A stretch of DNA of 64,000 nt from Pollenia angustigena (GCA_930367215.1 OV884056.1:90469285-90533284); one strand, 5' to 3'; counted from the stretch's first letter, positions 21,187 to 34,219 are shown. Made by a program: numbers and translations. Notes: generated by a model from the letters alone, not told the origin.

Positions 21187-23115
21187 AATATTCAGATAAA
21201 ATAGTGTATACCATACAAAATAAAATAATGTATACTGATTTCCATACATATTATAAAACAAATAAAATAGCCTTAGTGACATCATGGTACTTTGAATCAC
21301 ATTGATTTGCTTCTAAATTAGTGAAATATCATAGAATAGTAGCCTCATTATTCCACCACATATTTAAATGACCACAACTCAGAAACATGGATTATTTTTC
21401 CAACATTAACTGTAGTTGTAAGTAGTGAAATGCGCATAGGAATAGCTTATTCCATCAAAAATAATTTTCAGTGTTTTTATCAAGAATAAAAATTGGGAAT
21501 TAGGCACGAATAACAAAATCTTTTAAATTAGTAACAAACTGAGCCGTTTCATGTCTCAAAACAAACTAAAACTAAACATTCACTAGCAGCGTTGCCAGAA
21601 TGAAGATTTTATCTTATATTTGAAGATTTTTTGAACAAATAAGATTTGAAGATTTTTTTTCAAATTAAGATTTTTTTTTCGCTTTTTAAATTAAGTTTTT
21701 AACGCCGTATTTATAAACGATTATTAAGAATTTTAAATTTGACATGTAAATGAATACAGGCATAAGTATTTAATTTAATATTCATACTAATTTTTTTATA
21801 TTTGTTTACTTATTTGTATTAATTATTATTTATTTATGTATTTAATTTTCATTTTATTTTATTTCAGTGTGCCACATATGTATAACATTAATTCTACAGT
21901 ACTGTTATATAAGACACCGTTCTTGTTGTACTGTCTTATCTAAAAAAGAATCAATTCAATAGATTTTCGATTTTTGGAAATAAAGATTTTTAACTTTAAG
22001 TTTGTACAACATACATAATTTTTTTTAAATGTCTTTTAAACAGTAAATTTTTAAAACAATGAGGTTTTATATCAGCTTGTTATACCTCAGGTGGAAAAGG
22101 GTATATATAACTTGGTCATTCCGTTTGCAATTCCTACAATATTGATCTAAGACCCTATAAAGTATATATATTCTGGGTCCTAATGAGGAGAGAACTTGAT
22201 TTAACCATGTCCGTCTGTCCGTTGAAATGGATTTTCCGAAGACCCCATATATGGTGGGGGCCAGGTTATTATACATTTATGTCATATGGTCCGGAATTGT
22301 TTGCTATTGAAATTCAGAAAGATCGGTCCACAAACGGCTGAGATATGAGCAAAAAACCACGACTACCTCTAGTTTTTTCCAAGAATCGCTTGTTGTTGTA
22401 GTATTTTTATTACTTTTTTCTGTATATCTTGAGAACGGCAAGAGACAAAGTTTTCAAATTAGGTACACACATTTAGGTTATCAATACACAGCATCCCACA
22501 AAATGTGGGCGGATCGGAGAAGTTGGCGTGGTATCTCCCGTACAAAAAATATCAAAAATTGTATAAAAACCTGATTTTTTGGACTGTTATATGACCTATG
22601 GTTATCCCTTGCATATCAAAAGATCGGAAATCTTTAGTAAAAAATATTTTCTGAAAAACTCGGAAAAATCGGTTCATATGCATAAAAGTTATGACCAAAA
22701 TAATAATTTTTTTTTAAATACATGTTAAAATTATTTTGTTTTTGTCTAGTTGCCTGTATTCTGCTCGCAAAATTGTGATGGGTATATAAGATTCGGCACA
22801 GCCGAATATAGCACTCTTACTTGTTTTTTTGTCATTTCGAGATAATGGAGTTTATAATTTTTGTGTTTATAGACATCTGGGAAAACAGTAATATTTCAGA
22901 AAATAATCCATGTTTCTGAGTTGTGGTGATTTAAATATGTGGTGGAATAATGAGGCTACTATTCTATGATATTTCACTAATTTAGAAGCAAATCAATGTG
23001 ATTCAAAGTACCATGATGTCACTAAGGCTATTTTATTTGTTTTATAATATGTATGGAAATCAGTATACATTATTTTATTTTGTATGGTATACACAATTTT
23101 ATCTGAATATTGAAA
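21187..23115. repeat. Inverted-repeat structure around a dipteran repeat
   Basis: 21187-21402 and 22899-23115 are inverted copies, sharing GATTTGCTTCTAAATTAGTG and CAGAAACATGGATTATTTT with their counterparts. Outside them, 21431-21528 and 23279-23379 are direct copies (AGGAATAGCTT, TTTTTATCAAGAATAAAAAT). The centre holds the dispersed repeat at 22067-22835. Confidence 0.65.
22067..22835. repeat. Dipteran dispersed repeat, longest copy
   Basis: It carries GGTCATTCCGTTTGCAATTC, GAAAGATCGGTCCACAAACG, a CCATGTCCGTCTGTCCG block and a terminal ATTCGGCACAGCCGAATATA hairpin followed by ACTTGTTTT. Fragments recur near 5290, 7289, 28300, 50925 and 58870. It does not encode a protein; the 69-codon minus-strand frame is incidental. 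Confidence 0.6.
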
Positions 23116-23415
23116 TTTGTAGTGGGGAATGTAAGAAGAGATAAACTCACTGTTTATTGTTGATATTTTTGTTAAAACTTTGATATTGTTACAGGTAGAA
23201 CTGTTGCTTATAATTCTTATTCGCTTAACAGTTATATTTGTTTAAAATCTTTAGTTTTTCTAAAATCTTTTTGGATTAGCATAGGAATAGCTTCTTCCAT
23301 CAACAATAAATTTCAGTGTTTTTATCAAGAATAAAAATTGGAATTGGAATTAAGCACGAATAACAAAATCTTTTAAATTTAAATTAATTTCAATAAAGTT
23401 TGTTAAGCTGAATAA

Positions 23416-23619
23416 GGCCCGTTTTCACAACTTACCCATAGCTAAAGGTAGGATTTTATCGGACGTATAAAAAGTATTCCATTATTAAAACTTTACTTTA
23501 ACCTGCCAGGTAGTATGAACCTTAATTTATTTTATCGCTCCTTTAAGGTTAAAGTAAAGTTTTAATAAATGGCCGGTTAAAGTCTACTTTTAGCTATCGG
23601 TAAGTTGTGAAAACGGGCC
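23416..23619. mobile_element. Hairpin MITE, GGCCCGTTTTCACAACTTAC family
   Basis: GGCCCGTTTTCACAACTTAC is inverted at the right end, with pairing arms of about 80 bp. It interrupts repeat E between TTAAGCTGAATAA and GTGTGTATT (empty site near 5065-5085). Target duplication is unclear (TAA or TTAA-like). Confidence 0.7.
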
Positions 23620-23623
23620 AAAA

Positions 23624-24095
23624 GGTGGAAGTACATAACTCGCGTTAGTTCGTCGACGAGTATCGTGCGCTTAAAAACTTTAGCGCGTAAAAAATTGCAA
23701 GTTACACAACACGCGTTACAAAAGTCACTCCTGTCAGCTATTTTTTATTTGTTTCTTATTTGTGCACTGAAAACGGGTTCGAAAGTATATCAAGATTTTA
23801 TTATTTTATTGAATTTATTCTTTTTACATATATAAATATTGTATGTTTTTTAAGCTCTTCAATAAGTTTTTCTTTCATGATTCACAAATTTGTTAAATTA
23901 TTCTTTTTATTGTCAGCTGATTACCTGTCAAAAATACACAACGCGTTAAAAAGTTCAAAGTTAACCAACTTTCTGGCGCAAACGCGTCAAAAAATTTTGC
24001 ATGTAGCTTGTACCATGAAATTACTCTAATTTAACCTTTTTTTAACAGAAGTCTACAGAGCGCGCGCGCACTAACGCGTGTCATGTACTTCTACC
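23624..24095. mobile_element. TTAA-target MITE, GGTGGAAGTACAT family, copy 2
   Basis: GGTGGAAGTACATAACTCGC with a near-inverse ending CTTCTACC and TTAA at 24096-24099. The left flank is AAAA, probably a mutated TTAA. It is the sibling of 16628-17074 and shares a GCGCGCGCGC tract next to one end and an AATTTGTTAAATTATTCTTT block. Confidence 0.7.
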
Positions 24096-24139
24096 TTAAG
24101 TGTGTGTATTTATTTTGATTTGCAATTAAAAGAGCTCAA

Positions 24140-24668
24140 ACACTCAAAATATTATGTAGGTTAATTCAAACGAAAATTAATTTTAAAAAAATTAAAATTC
24201 ATTTAAAAAACGGATCATTTACATTTCATTTAAAACAAATGATTTTTTCATTAATTTCTAAATTTTTTATTAATTGAACATCATATTCCTTAAAATTGAA
24301 TAGTTTTTAATTTTAAAAAATATATTTTAACCGACAAAAATCAAACTACATAACAAACTAACATAGCGTCTTCACCTGACAATTTTTAGTCATACCAAAC
24401 GTCAAACTTTATATTAAAAAAACGCTGACAAAAATTTTCGAGTTTTTTTATATAGACTTTGACGTTTGATATGACAAAAAATTGTCAGGTGAAGACGCTA
24501 TGTAAATACGGAAAAACATTATTTGTTGGTAGTTTGTTTTTTAAATAACAAACATAAATGTTAAAAAATAAAATTATTCGTAAAATAACTATATTTTTAT
24601 TAAATTATAACAGTACGGAAAACGAATTTAATAACCCACAATCAGTTACTGTAATAATTTTATGAGTG
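24140..24668. mobile_element. TIR element C copy 1, ACACTCAAAATATTATG family
   Basis: The ends are ACACTCAAAATATTATGTAG and an inverse near TTTTATGAGTG. It matches the copy at 52894-53279 along its length but is longer by a nested 141-bp MITE at 24362-24502. Non-coding. Confidence 0.7.
24362..24502. mobile_element. Nested 141-bp hairpin MITE with TAA duplication
   Basis: CATAGCGTCTTCACCTGACA and its exact inverse bound the element, with TAA on both sides (24359-24361, 24503-24505). It is absent from the sister element at 52894-53279, so it is a recent insertion. A 3-bp TAA duplication fits PIF/Harbinger-type elements. Confidence 0.8.
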
Positions 24669-25423
24669 AAGGTTTATTATAGAGAAATAACCGAAACGCG
24701 TTTATTAAAGGAAAAACGTAACCATACATATATGTTTATATATATATATACATATATATGTCGCACTTGTTCAACAATACTGTATTTACTAGGGTATTCA
24801 TTCGGTTAATCGTCAATCGGTTAACCGATTAATTACTACCCGATTAACTGATCGGTTAATTTCAAATTGGCTTTTTTCGATTAACGATTAAACCGATTAA
24901 TTTCAGTCGATTAACCGATGTGATAAAATTTTCAATATTTTGTAGTATTATTACACATTTTTTTGTGATTTTAGAAAATATTTTTTCATAAAAACAAATG
25001 AAAATTACAATGTTTTGTATCTTTATCATCGATCAACAGGAATGTGGCGAAAAATGGGTTAAATTTTTGATTACCAACACGTTTTTTCTGTTTTATGTAC
25101 GTGTTAGTTATGTATTTGTTTCTTCTTATATCTTCTCATATCAGTCTTTTAACAGAAAAAAACTCTAAAGGCATAATGGAGTATTTTATATGTTTAGAGA
25201 AATCCTGGAAAAGGACTGAGAAATTAGATATTCATTTACGATAAGTGAAAGAATTTTTTCCAAGTCAAGTTTTGGCAAAAAAAAATCTTTTTTTACAAAA
25301 TTATTTTAAAAGAAATCCTATAACTACTGAAATTATCTCAGTTTATTTTTTTATAAATACATATTTGGGGGATATACAAGATAGTCATAAAGTCTTATGT
25401 TTTTAAAAAATTACAAGAAATAT

Positions 25424-25666
25424 ATATCGTCGGCTTAACATGCAAACCGGCTAAATCCACTTTTTATGTAAATTGAGATTTTGATGCCGTGTGGCAGAGA
25501 AAGGTACACCTCGTCGACCAGCATGTGGTTTTTATTCTATTTAAGTCTTAAAGCGTGTTAAACTAACTGTATTTTTAATTTTCTATCAAGCTGCAAATAG
25601 GAAAATTAAGAAGTTTTTCGCCTCTCCTGTTAAATGTGCTGAAAGGATATTAAGCCGACGATATAC
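25424..25666. mobile_element. Small TIR element, ATATCGTCGGCTTAA family
   Basis: ATATCGTCGGCTTAACAT and a near-inverse ending CCGACGATATA bound about 240 bp inside the hAT element. The boundary is approximate because the flank is TA-rich. Confidence 0.6.
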
Positions 25667-25842
25667 AAAACTGTTGTGGGCAGTTATGAAGAATCAATGA
25701 ACACAGCATTATTTTGTTTGAAATACAACAATATTTATTTTAAACAATTGTAAAATATTATTTGGGATAATATGGCGATATGACTTGATAGCACACCCTG
25801 TGTATTAATTGAAAAATGCATATTAAATATTTATGAATTGTT

Positions 25843-27957
25843 AATATTTTTAATTAGGCTTAAGTTCATGAAATTTAATTTTTATTAAATTATTTTCGTG
25901 AAGAAAGGAATTTTACAACATGAAAATTAATTAAAGTTGTTATTGATAATCTTTCATTCTTGACGTGGCTCGGGCTCGAACCCTGGCCGGCAGGTTACCA
26001 TGACATGTTTCGATCGCAACCACTCGATCTCCTCAGATGGATTTGCCGTCCTACACTCGCAGCCATCGACGACTGCTGACGTCACTAGTCAAACATCAAT
26101 CCTTAAACCAAATTGTATTTTAACATTTGGTAGATCGAAATTTGCTTTCCTGAATGATTATCCATCTTTAATTGATTTTACATGTTTTCTCCTTTACTTC
26201 TGTTTTTTCGTACTTTCGTCAAGAATTTTTCTTGAAGTCCAAGTACATTTTTTTTTTGTTTTTTCACTTTGTCTTTCTCTTTTCTGTTGACCTTTTTCAG
26301 CACAACTTGAAGGACAAATGTACACATAGAGCTTGTGCCTTAGCTTTAACAATAATTAGTATTGTGGTTATTTTGTTGAACTATTTATGGTTTTTAATCC
26401 AAATTTTAATATTTTTAATTAGGCTTAAGTTCATGAAATTTAATTTTTATTAAATTATTTTCGTGAAGAAAGGAATTTTACAACATGAAAATTAATTAAA
26501 GTTGTTATTGATAATCTTTCATTCTTGACGTGGCTCGGGCTCGAACCCTGGCCGGCAGGTTACCATGACATGTTTCGATCGCAACCACTCGATCTCCTCA
26601 GATGGATTTGCCGTCCTACACTCGCAGCCATCGACGACTGCTGACGTCACTAGTCAAACATCAATCCTTAAACCAAATTGTATTTTAACATTTGGTAGAT
26701 CGAAATTTGCTTTCCTGAATGATTATCCATCTTTAATTGATTTTACATGTTTTCTCCTTTACTTCTGTTTTTTCGTACTTTCGTCAAGAATTTTTCTTGA
26801 AGTCCAAGTACATTTTTTTTTTTTGTTTTTTCACTTTGTCTTTCTCTTTTCTGTTGACCTTTTTCAGCACAACTTGAAGGACAAATGTACACATAGAGCT
26901 CGTGCCTTAGCTTTAACAATAATTAGTATTGTGGTTATTTTGTTGAACTATTTATGGTTTTTAATCCAAATTTTTAATATTTTTAATTAGGCTTAAGTTC
27001 ATGAAATTTAATTTTTATTAAATTATTTTCGTGAAGAAAGGAATTTTACAACATGAAAATTAATTAAAGTTGTTATTGATAATCTTTCATTCTTGACGTG
27101 GCTCGGGCTCGAACCCTGGCCGGCAGGTTACCATGACATGTTTCGATCGCAACCACTCGATCTCCTCAGATGGATTTGCCGTCCTACACTCGCAGCCATC
27201 GACGACTGCTGACGTCACTAGTCAAATATCAATCCTTAAACCAAATTGTATTTTAACATTTGGTAGATCGAAATTTGCTTTCCTGAATGATCATCCATCT
27301 TTAATTGATTTTACATGTTTTCTCCTTTACTTCTGTTTTTTCGTACTTTCGTCAAGAATTTTTCTTGAAGTCCAAGTACATTTTTTTTTTTGTTTTTTCA
27401 CTTTGTCTTTCTCTTTTCTGTTGACCTTTTTCAGCACAACTTGAAGGACAAATGTACACATAGAGCTCGTGCCTTAGCTTTAACAATAATTAGTATTGTG
27501 GTTATTTTGTTGAACTATTTATGGTTTTTAATCCAAATTTTTAATATTTTTAATTAGGCTTAAGTTCATGAAATTTAATTTTTATTAAATTATTTTCGTG
27601 AAGAAAGGAATTTTACAACATGAAAATTAATTAAAGTTGTTATTGATAATCTTTCATTCTTGACGTGGCTCGGGCTCGAACCCTGGCCGGCAGGTTACCA
27701 TGACATGTTTCGATTGCAACCACTCAATCTCCTCAGATGGATTTGCCGTCTAACACTCGCAGCCATCGAGCCCCAGGCACGTCAAGAATGAAAGATTATC
27801 AATAACAATTTTAATTAATTTTCATGTTGTAAAATTCCTTTCTTCACGAAAATAATTTAATAAAAATTAAATTTCATGAACTTAAGCCTAATTAAAAATA
27901 TTAAAAATTTGGATTAAAAACCATAAATAGTTCAACAAAATAACCACAATACTAATT
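25843..27957 (+). repeat. SINE-like array 1, tandem units with foldback tail
   Basis: The direct repeat ATTTATGAATTGTT (25829-25842, 27958-27971) flanks the whole array. Read left to right there are antisense units: the landmark TGACGTGGCTCGGGCTCGAA falls at 25961, 26526, 27094 and 27661, spacing 565, 568 and 567 bp, with only a few differences between units. At about 27771 the orientation flips and a 185-bp sense copy ends in CCACAATACTAATT. The antisense strand of each unit carries a tRNA-like head: an A-box-like GATCGAGTGGTTGCGATC and a B-box-like GGTTCGAGCCC. The long frames starting MTCFDRNHSISS on the plus strand are artefacts of the repeat. A fixed 3' end, direct repeats and a tRNA-like head fit a SINE; the multimeric foldback form is unusual. 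Confidence 0.75.
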
Positions 27958-28226
27958 ATTTATGAATTGTTTTTTTTTTTTGCTCGTTTTAGTTCAAGAA
28001 TTTGGTATGTTATTGTTTTTTTACTAATAAACTCCAAATAATAAACAATTAATGCGTTTTTATATATTGAAATTACTTAATTTACAAAAAAACATTATTA
28101 ATCGGTTAACCGATCAAAAACAAAATTAACCGATTAGTAACCGATTAAACCAAAACCTCGGTTAATTAATCGGGCGATTAACCGATTAAAGCAAAAGGCC
28201 GATTAAATGAATACCCTAGTATTTAC

Positions 28227-28543
28227 TCTATATCTAAAACTTTTCAGTTGATACACTATCCATTGCGATATACTTTGTAGGTCTAAGATAAACATTGTAG
28301 ATATTACAAACGGAATGACAAACTTTTATATACCCTTTGTTATTACAATTGCTTTTACATACACAGTTTTTTTTTTTCTTTTGAGGTAACATAAATTTGT
28401 TTGAGATTTTATTAGTATTTCAACAATTATATCGTTTGGACTAGGCCATTGACATGTATCAAAAATACCACATTTTAGTGATACCCTTCGGTAAAAGGTA
28501 TAAACACCTCAAGCCATATTAAGTCGAAATAAAAAATTATGAT
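28227..28543. other. Short AT-rich spacer between hAT element and array 2
   Basis: No gene. A small piece of the dipteran repeat (CGGAATGACAAACTTTTATATACCC) occurs near 28312-28338. Confidence 0.4.
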
Positions 28544-28958
28544 ATTAAGATTTAATAATAATTAGTATTGTGGTAATTTTATTGAATTATTTATGGTTTT
28601 TAATCCAAATTTTCAATATTTTTAATCAAATTTAATTTTAATTAAATTATCCAATATTTTTTAATTAGGCTTAAGTTCATCAAATTTAATTTTCATTAAA
28701 TTATTTTTATGAAGAAAGGAATTTTACAACATGAAAATTAATTAAAATTGTTATTGATAATCTTTCATTCTTGACGTGACTAGGGGTTGAACCGGCAGGT
28801 TACTATGACATGTTTCGATCGGAACCACTCGATCTCCTCAGATAGTTTTGCCGTCTTACACTCGCAGCTATCGAAGGCTGCTGACGTCAGTAGTCAAATA
28901 TCAATCCTTAAACCAAATTTGTATTTTTAACACTTTCTTTTGGTAGATCGAAATTTGC

Positions 28959-28977
28959 TTTTTTTTTTTTTTTTTTT

Positions 28978-29024
<47 letters not shown>
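28959..29024. repeat. 66-nt T tract
   Basis: All T apart from one A at 28979. Equivalent tracts in the sister units are only about 11-20 nt, so this one has expanded, or reflects a sequencing problem. Confidence 0.8.
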
Positions 29025-29027
<3 letters not shown>

Positions 29028-29306
29028 GAATGATTATCCATTTTAATTGACTTTACATGTTTTTTCCTTACTTCTGTTTTTTCGTACTTTGTCAAGAATT
29101 TTTCTTGAAGTCCAAGTACATTTTTTTTTTTGTTTGTTTTTTTCATTCTATCTTTCTCTTTTCTGTTGACCTTTTTCAGCACAACTTGAAGGACAAATGT
29201 AAACATAGAGCTCGTGCCTTAGCTTTAACAATAATTAGTATTGTGGTTATTTTGTTGAACTATTTATGGTTTTTAATCCAAATTTTTCAATATTTTTTAA
29301 TTAGGC

Positions 29307-31412
29307 TTAAGTTCATCAAATTTAATTTTCATTAAATTATTTTTATGAAGAAAGGAATTTTACAACATGAAAATTAATTAAAATTGTTATTGATAATCTT
29401 TCATTCTTGACGTGACTAGGGGTTGAACCGGCAGGTTACTATGACATGTTTCGATCGGAACCACTCGATCTCCTCAGATAGTTTTGCCGTCTTACACTCG
29501 CAGCTATCGAAGGCTGCTGACGTCAGTAGTCAAATATCAATCCTTAAACCAAATTTGTATTTTTAACACTTTCTTTTGGTAGATCGAAATTTGCTTTTTT
29601 TTTTTTTACTGAATGATTATCCATTTTAATTGACTTTACATGTTTTTTCCTTACTTCTGTTTTTTCGTACTTTGTCAAGAATTTTTCTTGAAGTCCAAGT
29701 ACATTTTTTTTTTTTTGTTTGTTTTTTTCATTCTATCTTTCTCTTTTCTGTTGACCTTTTTCAGCACAACTTGAAGGACAAATGTAAACATAGAGCTCGT
29801 GCCTTAGCTTTAACAATAATTAGTATTGTGGTTATTTTGTTGAACTATTTATGGTTTTTAATCCAAATTTTTCAATATTTTTTAATTAGGCTTAAGTTCA
29901 TCAAATTTAATTTTCATTAAATTATTTTTATGAAGAAAGGAATTTTACAACATGAAAATTAATTAAAATTGTTATTGATAATCTTTCATTCTTGACGTGA
30001 CTAGGGGTTGAACCGGCAGGTTACTATGACATGTTTCGATCGGAACCACTCGATCTCCTCAGATAGTTTTGCCGTCTTACACTCGCAGCTATCGAAGGCT
30101 GCTGACGTCAGTAGTCAAATATCAATCCTTAAACCAATTTTGTATTTTTAACACTTTCTTTTGGTTTATCTAAATTTGCTTTTTTTTTTTTTTTTTTACT
30201 GAATGATTATCCATTTTAATTGACTTTACATGTTTTTTCCTTACTTCTGTTTTTTCGTACTTTGTCAAGAATTTTTCTTGAAGTCCAAGTACATTTTTTT
30301 TTTTTTTGTTTGTTTTTTTCATTCTATCTTTCTCTTTTCTGTTGACCTTTTTCAGCACAACTTGAAGGACAAATGTTAACATAGAGCTCGTGCCTTAGCT
30401 TTAACAATAATTAGTATTGTGGTTATTTTGTTGAACTATTTATGGTTTTTAATCCAAATTTTTCAATATTTTTTAATTAGGCTTAAGTTCATCAAATTTA
30501 ATTTTCATTAAATTATTTTTATGAAGAAAGGAATTTTACAACATGAAAATTAATTAAAATTGTTATTGATAATCTTTCATTCTTGACGTGACTAGGGGTT
30601 GAACCGGCAGGTTACTATGACATGTTTCGATCGGAACCACTCGATCTCCTCAGATAGTTTTGCCGTCTTACACTCGCAGCTATCGAAGGCTGCTGACGTC
30701 AGTAGTCAAATATCAATCCTTAAACCAAATTTGTATTTTAACACTTTCTTTTGGTAGATCGAAATTTGCTTTTTTTTTTTTTACTGAATGATTATCCATT
30801 TTAATTGACTTTACATGTTTTTTCCTTACTTCTGTTTTTTCGTACTTTGTCAAGAATTTTTCTTGAAGTCCAAGTACATTTTTTTTTTTGTTTGTTTTTT
30901 TCATTCTATCTTTCTCTTTTCTGTTGACCTTTTTCAGCACAACTTGAAGGACAAATGTAAACATAGAGCTCGTGCCTTAGCTTTAACAATAATTAGTATT
31001 GTGGTTATTTTGTTGAACTATTTATGGTTTTTAATCCAAATTTTTCAATATTTTTTAATTAGGCTTAAGTTCATCAAATTTAATTTTCATTAAATTATTT
31101 TTATGAAGAAAGGAATTTTACAACATGAAAATTAATTAAAATTGTTATTGATAATCTTTCATTCTTGACGTGACTAGGGGTTGAACCGGCAGGTTACTAT
31201 GACATGTTTCGATCGGAACCACTCGATCTCCTCAGATAGTTTTGCCGTCTTACACTCGCAGCTATCGAAGGCTGCTGACGTCAGTAGTCAAATATCAATC
31301 CTTAAACCAAATTTGTATTTTTAACACTTTCTTTTGGTAGATCGAAATTTGCTTTTTTTTTTTTTTTACTGAATGATTATCCATTTTAATTGACTTTACA
31401 TGTTTTTTCCTT
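29307..31412. repeat. Left arm of 2.1 kb inverted repeat
   Basis: It pairs with 31431-33551. By eye the arms differ mainly in homopolymer lengths. The loop between them is only 18 nt (31413-31430). Confidence 0.8.
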
Positions 31413-31430
31413 ACTTCTGTTTTTTCTTTT

Positions 31431-33551
31431 AAGGAAAAAACATGTAAAGTCAATTAAAATGGATAATCATTCAGTAAAAAAAAAAAAAAAAAAGCAAATT
31501 TCGATCTACCAAAAGAAAGTGTTAAAAATACAAATTTGGTTTAAGGATTGATATTTGACTACTGACGTCAGCAGCCTTCGATAGCTGCGAGTGTAAGACG
31601 GCAAAACTATCTGAGGAGATCGAGTGGTTCCGATCGAAACATGTCATAGTAACCTGCCGGTTCAACCCCTAGTCACGTCAAGAATGAAAGATTATCAATA
31701 ACAATTTTAATTAATTTTCATGTTGTAAAATTCCTTTCTTCATAAAAATAATTTAATGAAAATTAAATTTGATGAACTTAAGCCTAATTAAAAAATATTG
31801 AAAAATTTGGATTAAAAACCATAAATAGTTCAACAAAATAACCACAATACTAATTATTGTTAAAGCTAAGGCACGAGCTCTATGTTTACATTTGTCCTTC
31901 AAGTTGTGCTGAAAAAGGTCAACAGAAAAGAGAAAGATAGAATGGAAAAAAACAAACAAAAAAAAAAAAAATGTACTTGGACTTCAAGAAAAATTCTTGA
32001 CAAAGTACGAAAAAACAGAAGTAAGGAAAAAACATGTAAAGTCAATTAAAATGGATAATCATTCAGTAAAAAAAAAAAAAAAGCAAATTTCGATCTACCA
32101 AAAGAAAGTGTTAAAAATACAAATTTGGTTTAAGGATTGATATTTGACTACTGACGTCAGCAGCCTTCGATAGCTGCGAGTGTAAGACGGCAAAACTATC
32201 TGAGGAGATCGAGTGGTTCCGATCGAAACATGTCATAGTAACCTGCCGGTTCAACCCCTAGTCACGTCAAGAATGAAAGATTATCAATAACAATTTTAAT
32301 TAATTTTCATGTTGTAAAATTCCTTTCTTCATAAAAATAATTTAATGAAAATTAAATTTGATGAACTTAAGCCTAATTAAAAAATATTGAAAAATTTGGA
32401 TTAAAAACCATAAATAGTTCAACAAAATAACCACAATACTAATTATTGTTAAAGCTAAGGCACGAGCTCTATGTTTACATTTGTCCTTCAAGTTGTGCTG
32501 AAAAAGGTCAACAGAAAAGAGAAAGATAGAATGAAAAAAACAAACAAAAAAAAAAAATGTACTTGGACTTCAAGAAAAATTCTTGACAAAGTACGAAAAA
32601 AACAGAAGTAAGGAAAAAACATGTAAAGTCAATTAAAATGGATAATCATTCAGTAAAAAAAAAAAAAAAAAAGCAAATTTCGATCTACCAAAAGAAAGTG
32701 TTAAAAATACAAATTTGGTTTAAGGATTGATATTTGACTACTGACGTCAGCAGCCTTCGATAGCTGCGAGTGTAAGACGGCAAAACTATCTGAGGAGATC
32801 GAGTGGTTCCGATCGAAACATGTCATAGTAACCTGCCGGTTCAACCCCTAGTCACGTCAAGAATGAAAGATTATCAATAACAATTTTAATTAATTTTCAT
32901 GTTGTAAAATTCCTTTCTTCATAAAAATAATTTAATGAAAATTAAATTTGATGAACTTAAGCCTAATTAAAAAATATTGAAAAATTTGGATTAAAAACCA
33001 TAAATAGTTCAACAAAATAACCACAATACTAATTATTGTTAAAGCTAAGGCACGAGCTCTATGTTTACATTTGTCCTTCAAGTTGTGCTGAAAAAGGTCA
33101 ACAGAAAAGAGAAAGATAGAATGAAAAAAACAAACAAAAAAAAAAATGTACTTGGACTTCAAGAAAAATTCTTGACAAAGTACGAAAAAACAGAAGTAAG
33201 GAAAAAACATGTAAAGTCAATTAAAATGGATAATCATTCAGTAAAAAAAAAAAAAAAAAAAAAGCAAATTTCGATCTACCAAAAGAAAGTGTTAAAAATA
33301 CAAATTTGGTTTAAGGATTGATATTTGACTACTGACGTCAGCAGCCTTCGATAGCTGCGAGTGTAAGACGGCAAAACTATCTGAGGAGATCGAGTGGTTC
33401 CGATCGAAACATGTCATAGTAACCTGCCGGTTCAACCCCTAGTCACGTCAAGAATGAAAGATTATCAATAACAATTTTAATTAATTTTCATGTTGTAAAA
33501 TTCCTTTCTTCATAAAAATAATTTAATGAAAATTAAATTTGATGAACTTAA
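31431..33551. repeat. Right arm of 2.1 kb inverted repeat
   Basis: Inverse of 29307-31412. At its outer end a second flip (33551/33580) creates another, smaller palindrome of about 100-bp arms (AAATTTGATGAACTTA with TAAGTTCATCAAATTT). Confidence 0.8.
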
Positions 33552-34219
33552 TCCAAATTTTTCAATATTTTTTAATTAGGCTTAAGTTCATCAAATTTAA
33601 TTTTCATTAAATTATTTTTATGAAGAAAGGAATTTTACAACATGAAAATTAATTAAAATTGTTATTGATAATCATTCATTCTAGACTGACCTGAGATTCG
33701 AACCCAGGCGGCTGGTTATCCTGACATGTTTCGATCGCTACCACTCGATCTCCTCAGAGGGATTTGCCGTCTTACACTCGCAGCCATCGACGACAGCTGA
33801 CGTCAATAGTCAAACATCAATCCTTAAGCCAAATTGTATTTTAACCTTTGGTAGATCGAAATTTGCTTTTTTGAATGATCAATCCATTTTTAATTGATTT
33901 TACATGTTTTTCCTTAACCTCTGTTTTTTCGTACTTTTTGTCAAGAATTCTTCTTGAAGTCCAAAGTACATTTTTGTTTTTTCATGTTTGTCTTTCTTTT
34001 TCTTGTTGACCTTTTTCAGGACAACTTGAAGGACAAATGTACTCATAGAGCTCGTGCCTCAGCTTTAACAATAATTAGTATTGTGGTAATTTTGTTGAAC
34101 TATTTATGGTTTTTAATCCAAATTTTCGATATTTTTAATCAGGCTTAAGTTCATCAAATTTAATTTGTATTAAATTATTTTTATGAAGAAAGGAATTTTA
34201 CAATATGAAAATTAATTAA

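Larger units (their letters stand above)
24790..28218. mobile_element. hAT element with 8-bp duplication GTATTTAC, hosting SINE array 1
   Basis: The termini are TAGGGTATTCATTCGGTTAA and the inverse of TAGGGTATTCATTTAATCGG. GTATTTAC occurs at 24782-24789 and 28219-28226. The subterminal regions are packed with GGTTAACCGATTAA words, likely transposase-binding repeats. A smaller relative with the same termini is at 48966-50506. No intact transposase frame is seen; short frames near 25000-25400 are broken. The 2.1 kb SINE-like array at 25843-27957 accounts for most of its length. Confidence 0.8.

Noticed and set aside
17448..21700. CAGCGTTGCCAGA at 17448 and 21588 as the two ends of one hAT element
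   Set aside because: Both are in the same orientation, so they are two copies of a repeat start, not a terminal inverted pair.
25960..26060. Functional tRNA gene
   Set aside because: A and B boxes are present on the minus strand, but acceptor and anticodon arms do not fold and the segment is in every repeat unit.
26000..34148. Repeated open frames (MTCFDRNHSISS..., MFFPYFCFFVLCQ..., MFTFVLQVVLKK...) as a protein family
   Set aside because: They lie in a tandem non-coding repeat, on both strands, begin at arbitrary points of the unit and run through poly(A)/poly(T).
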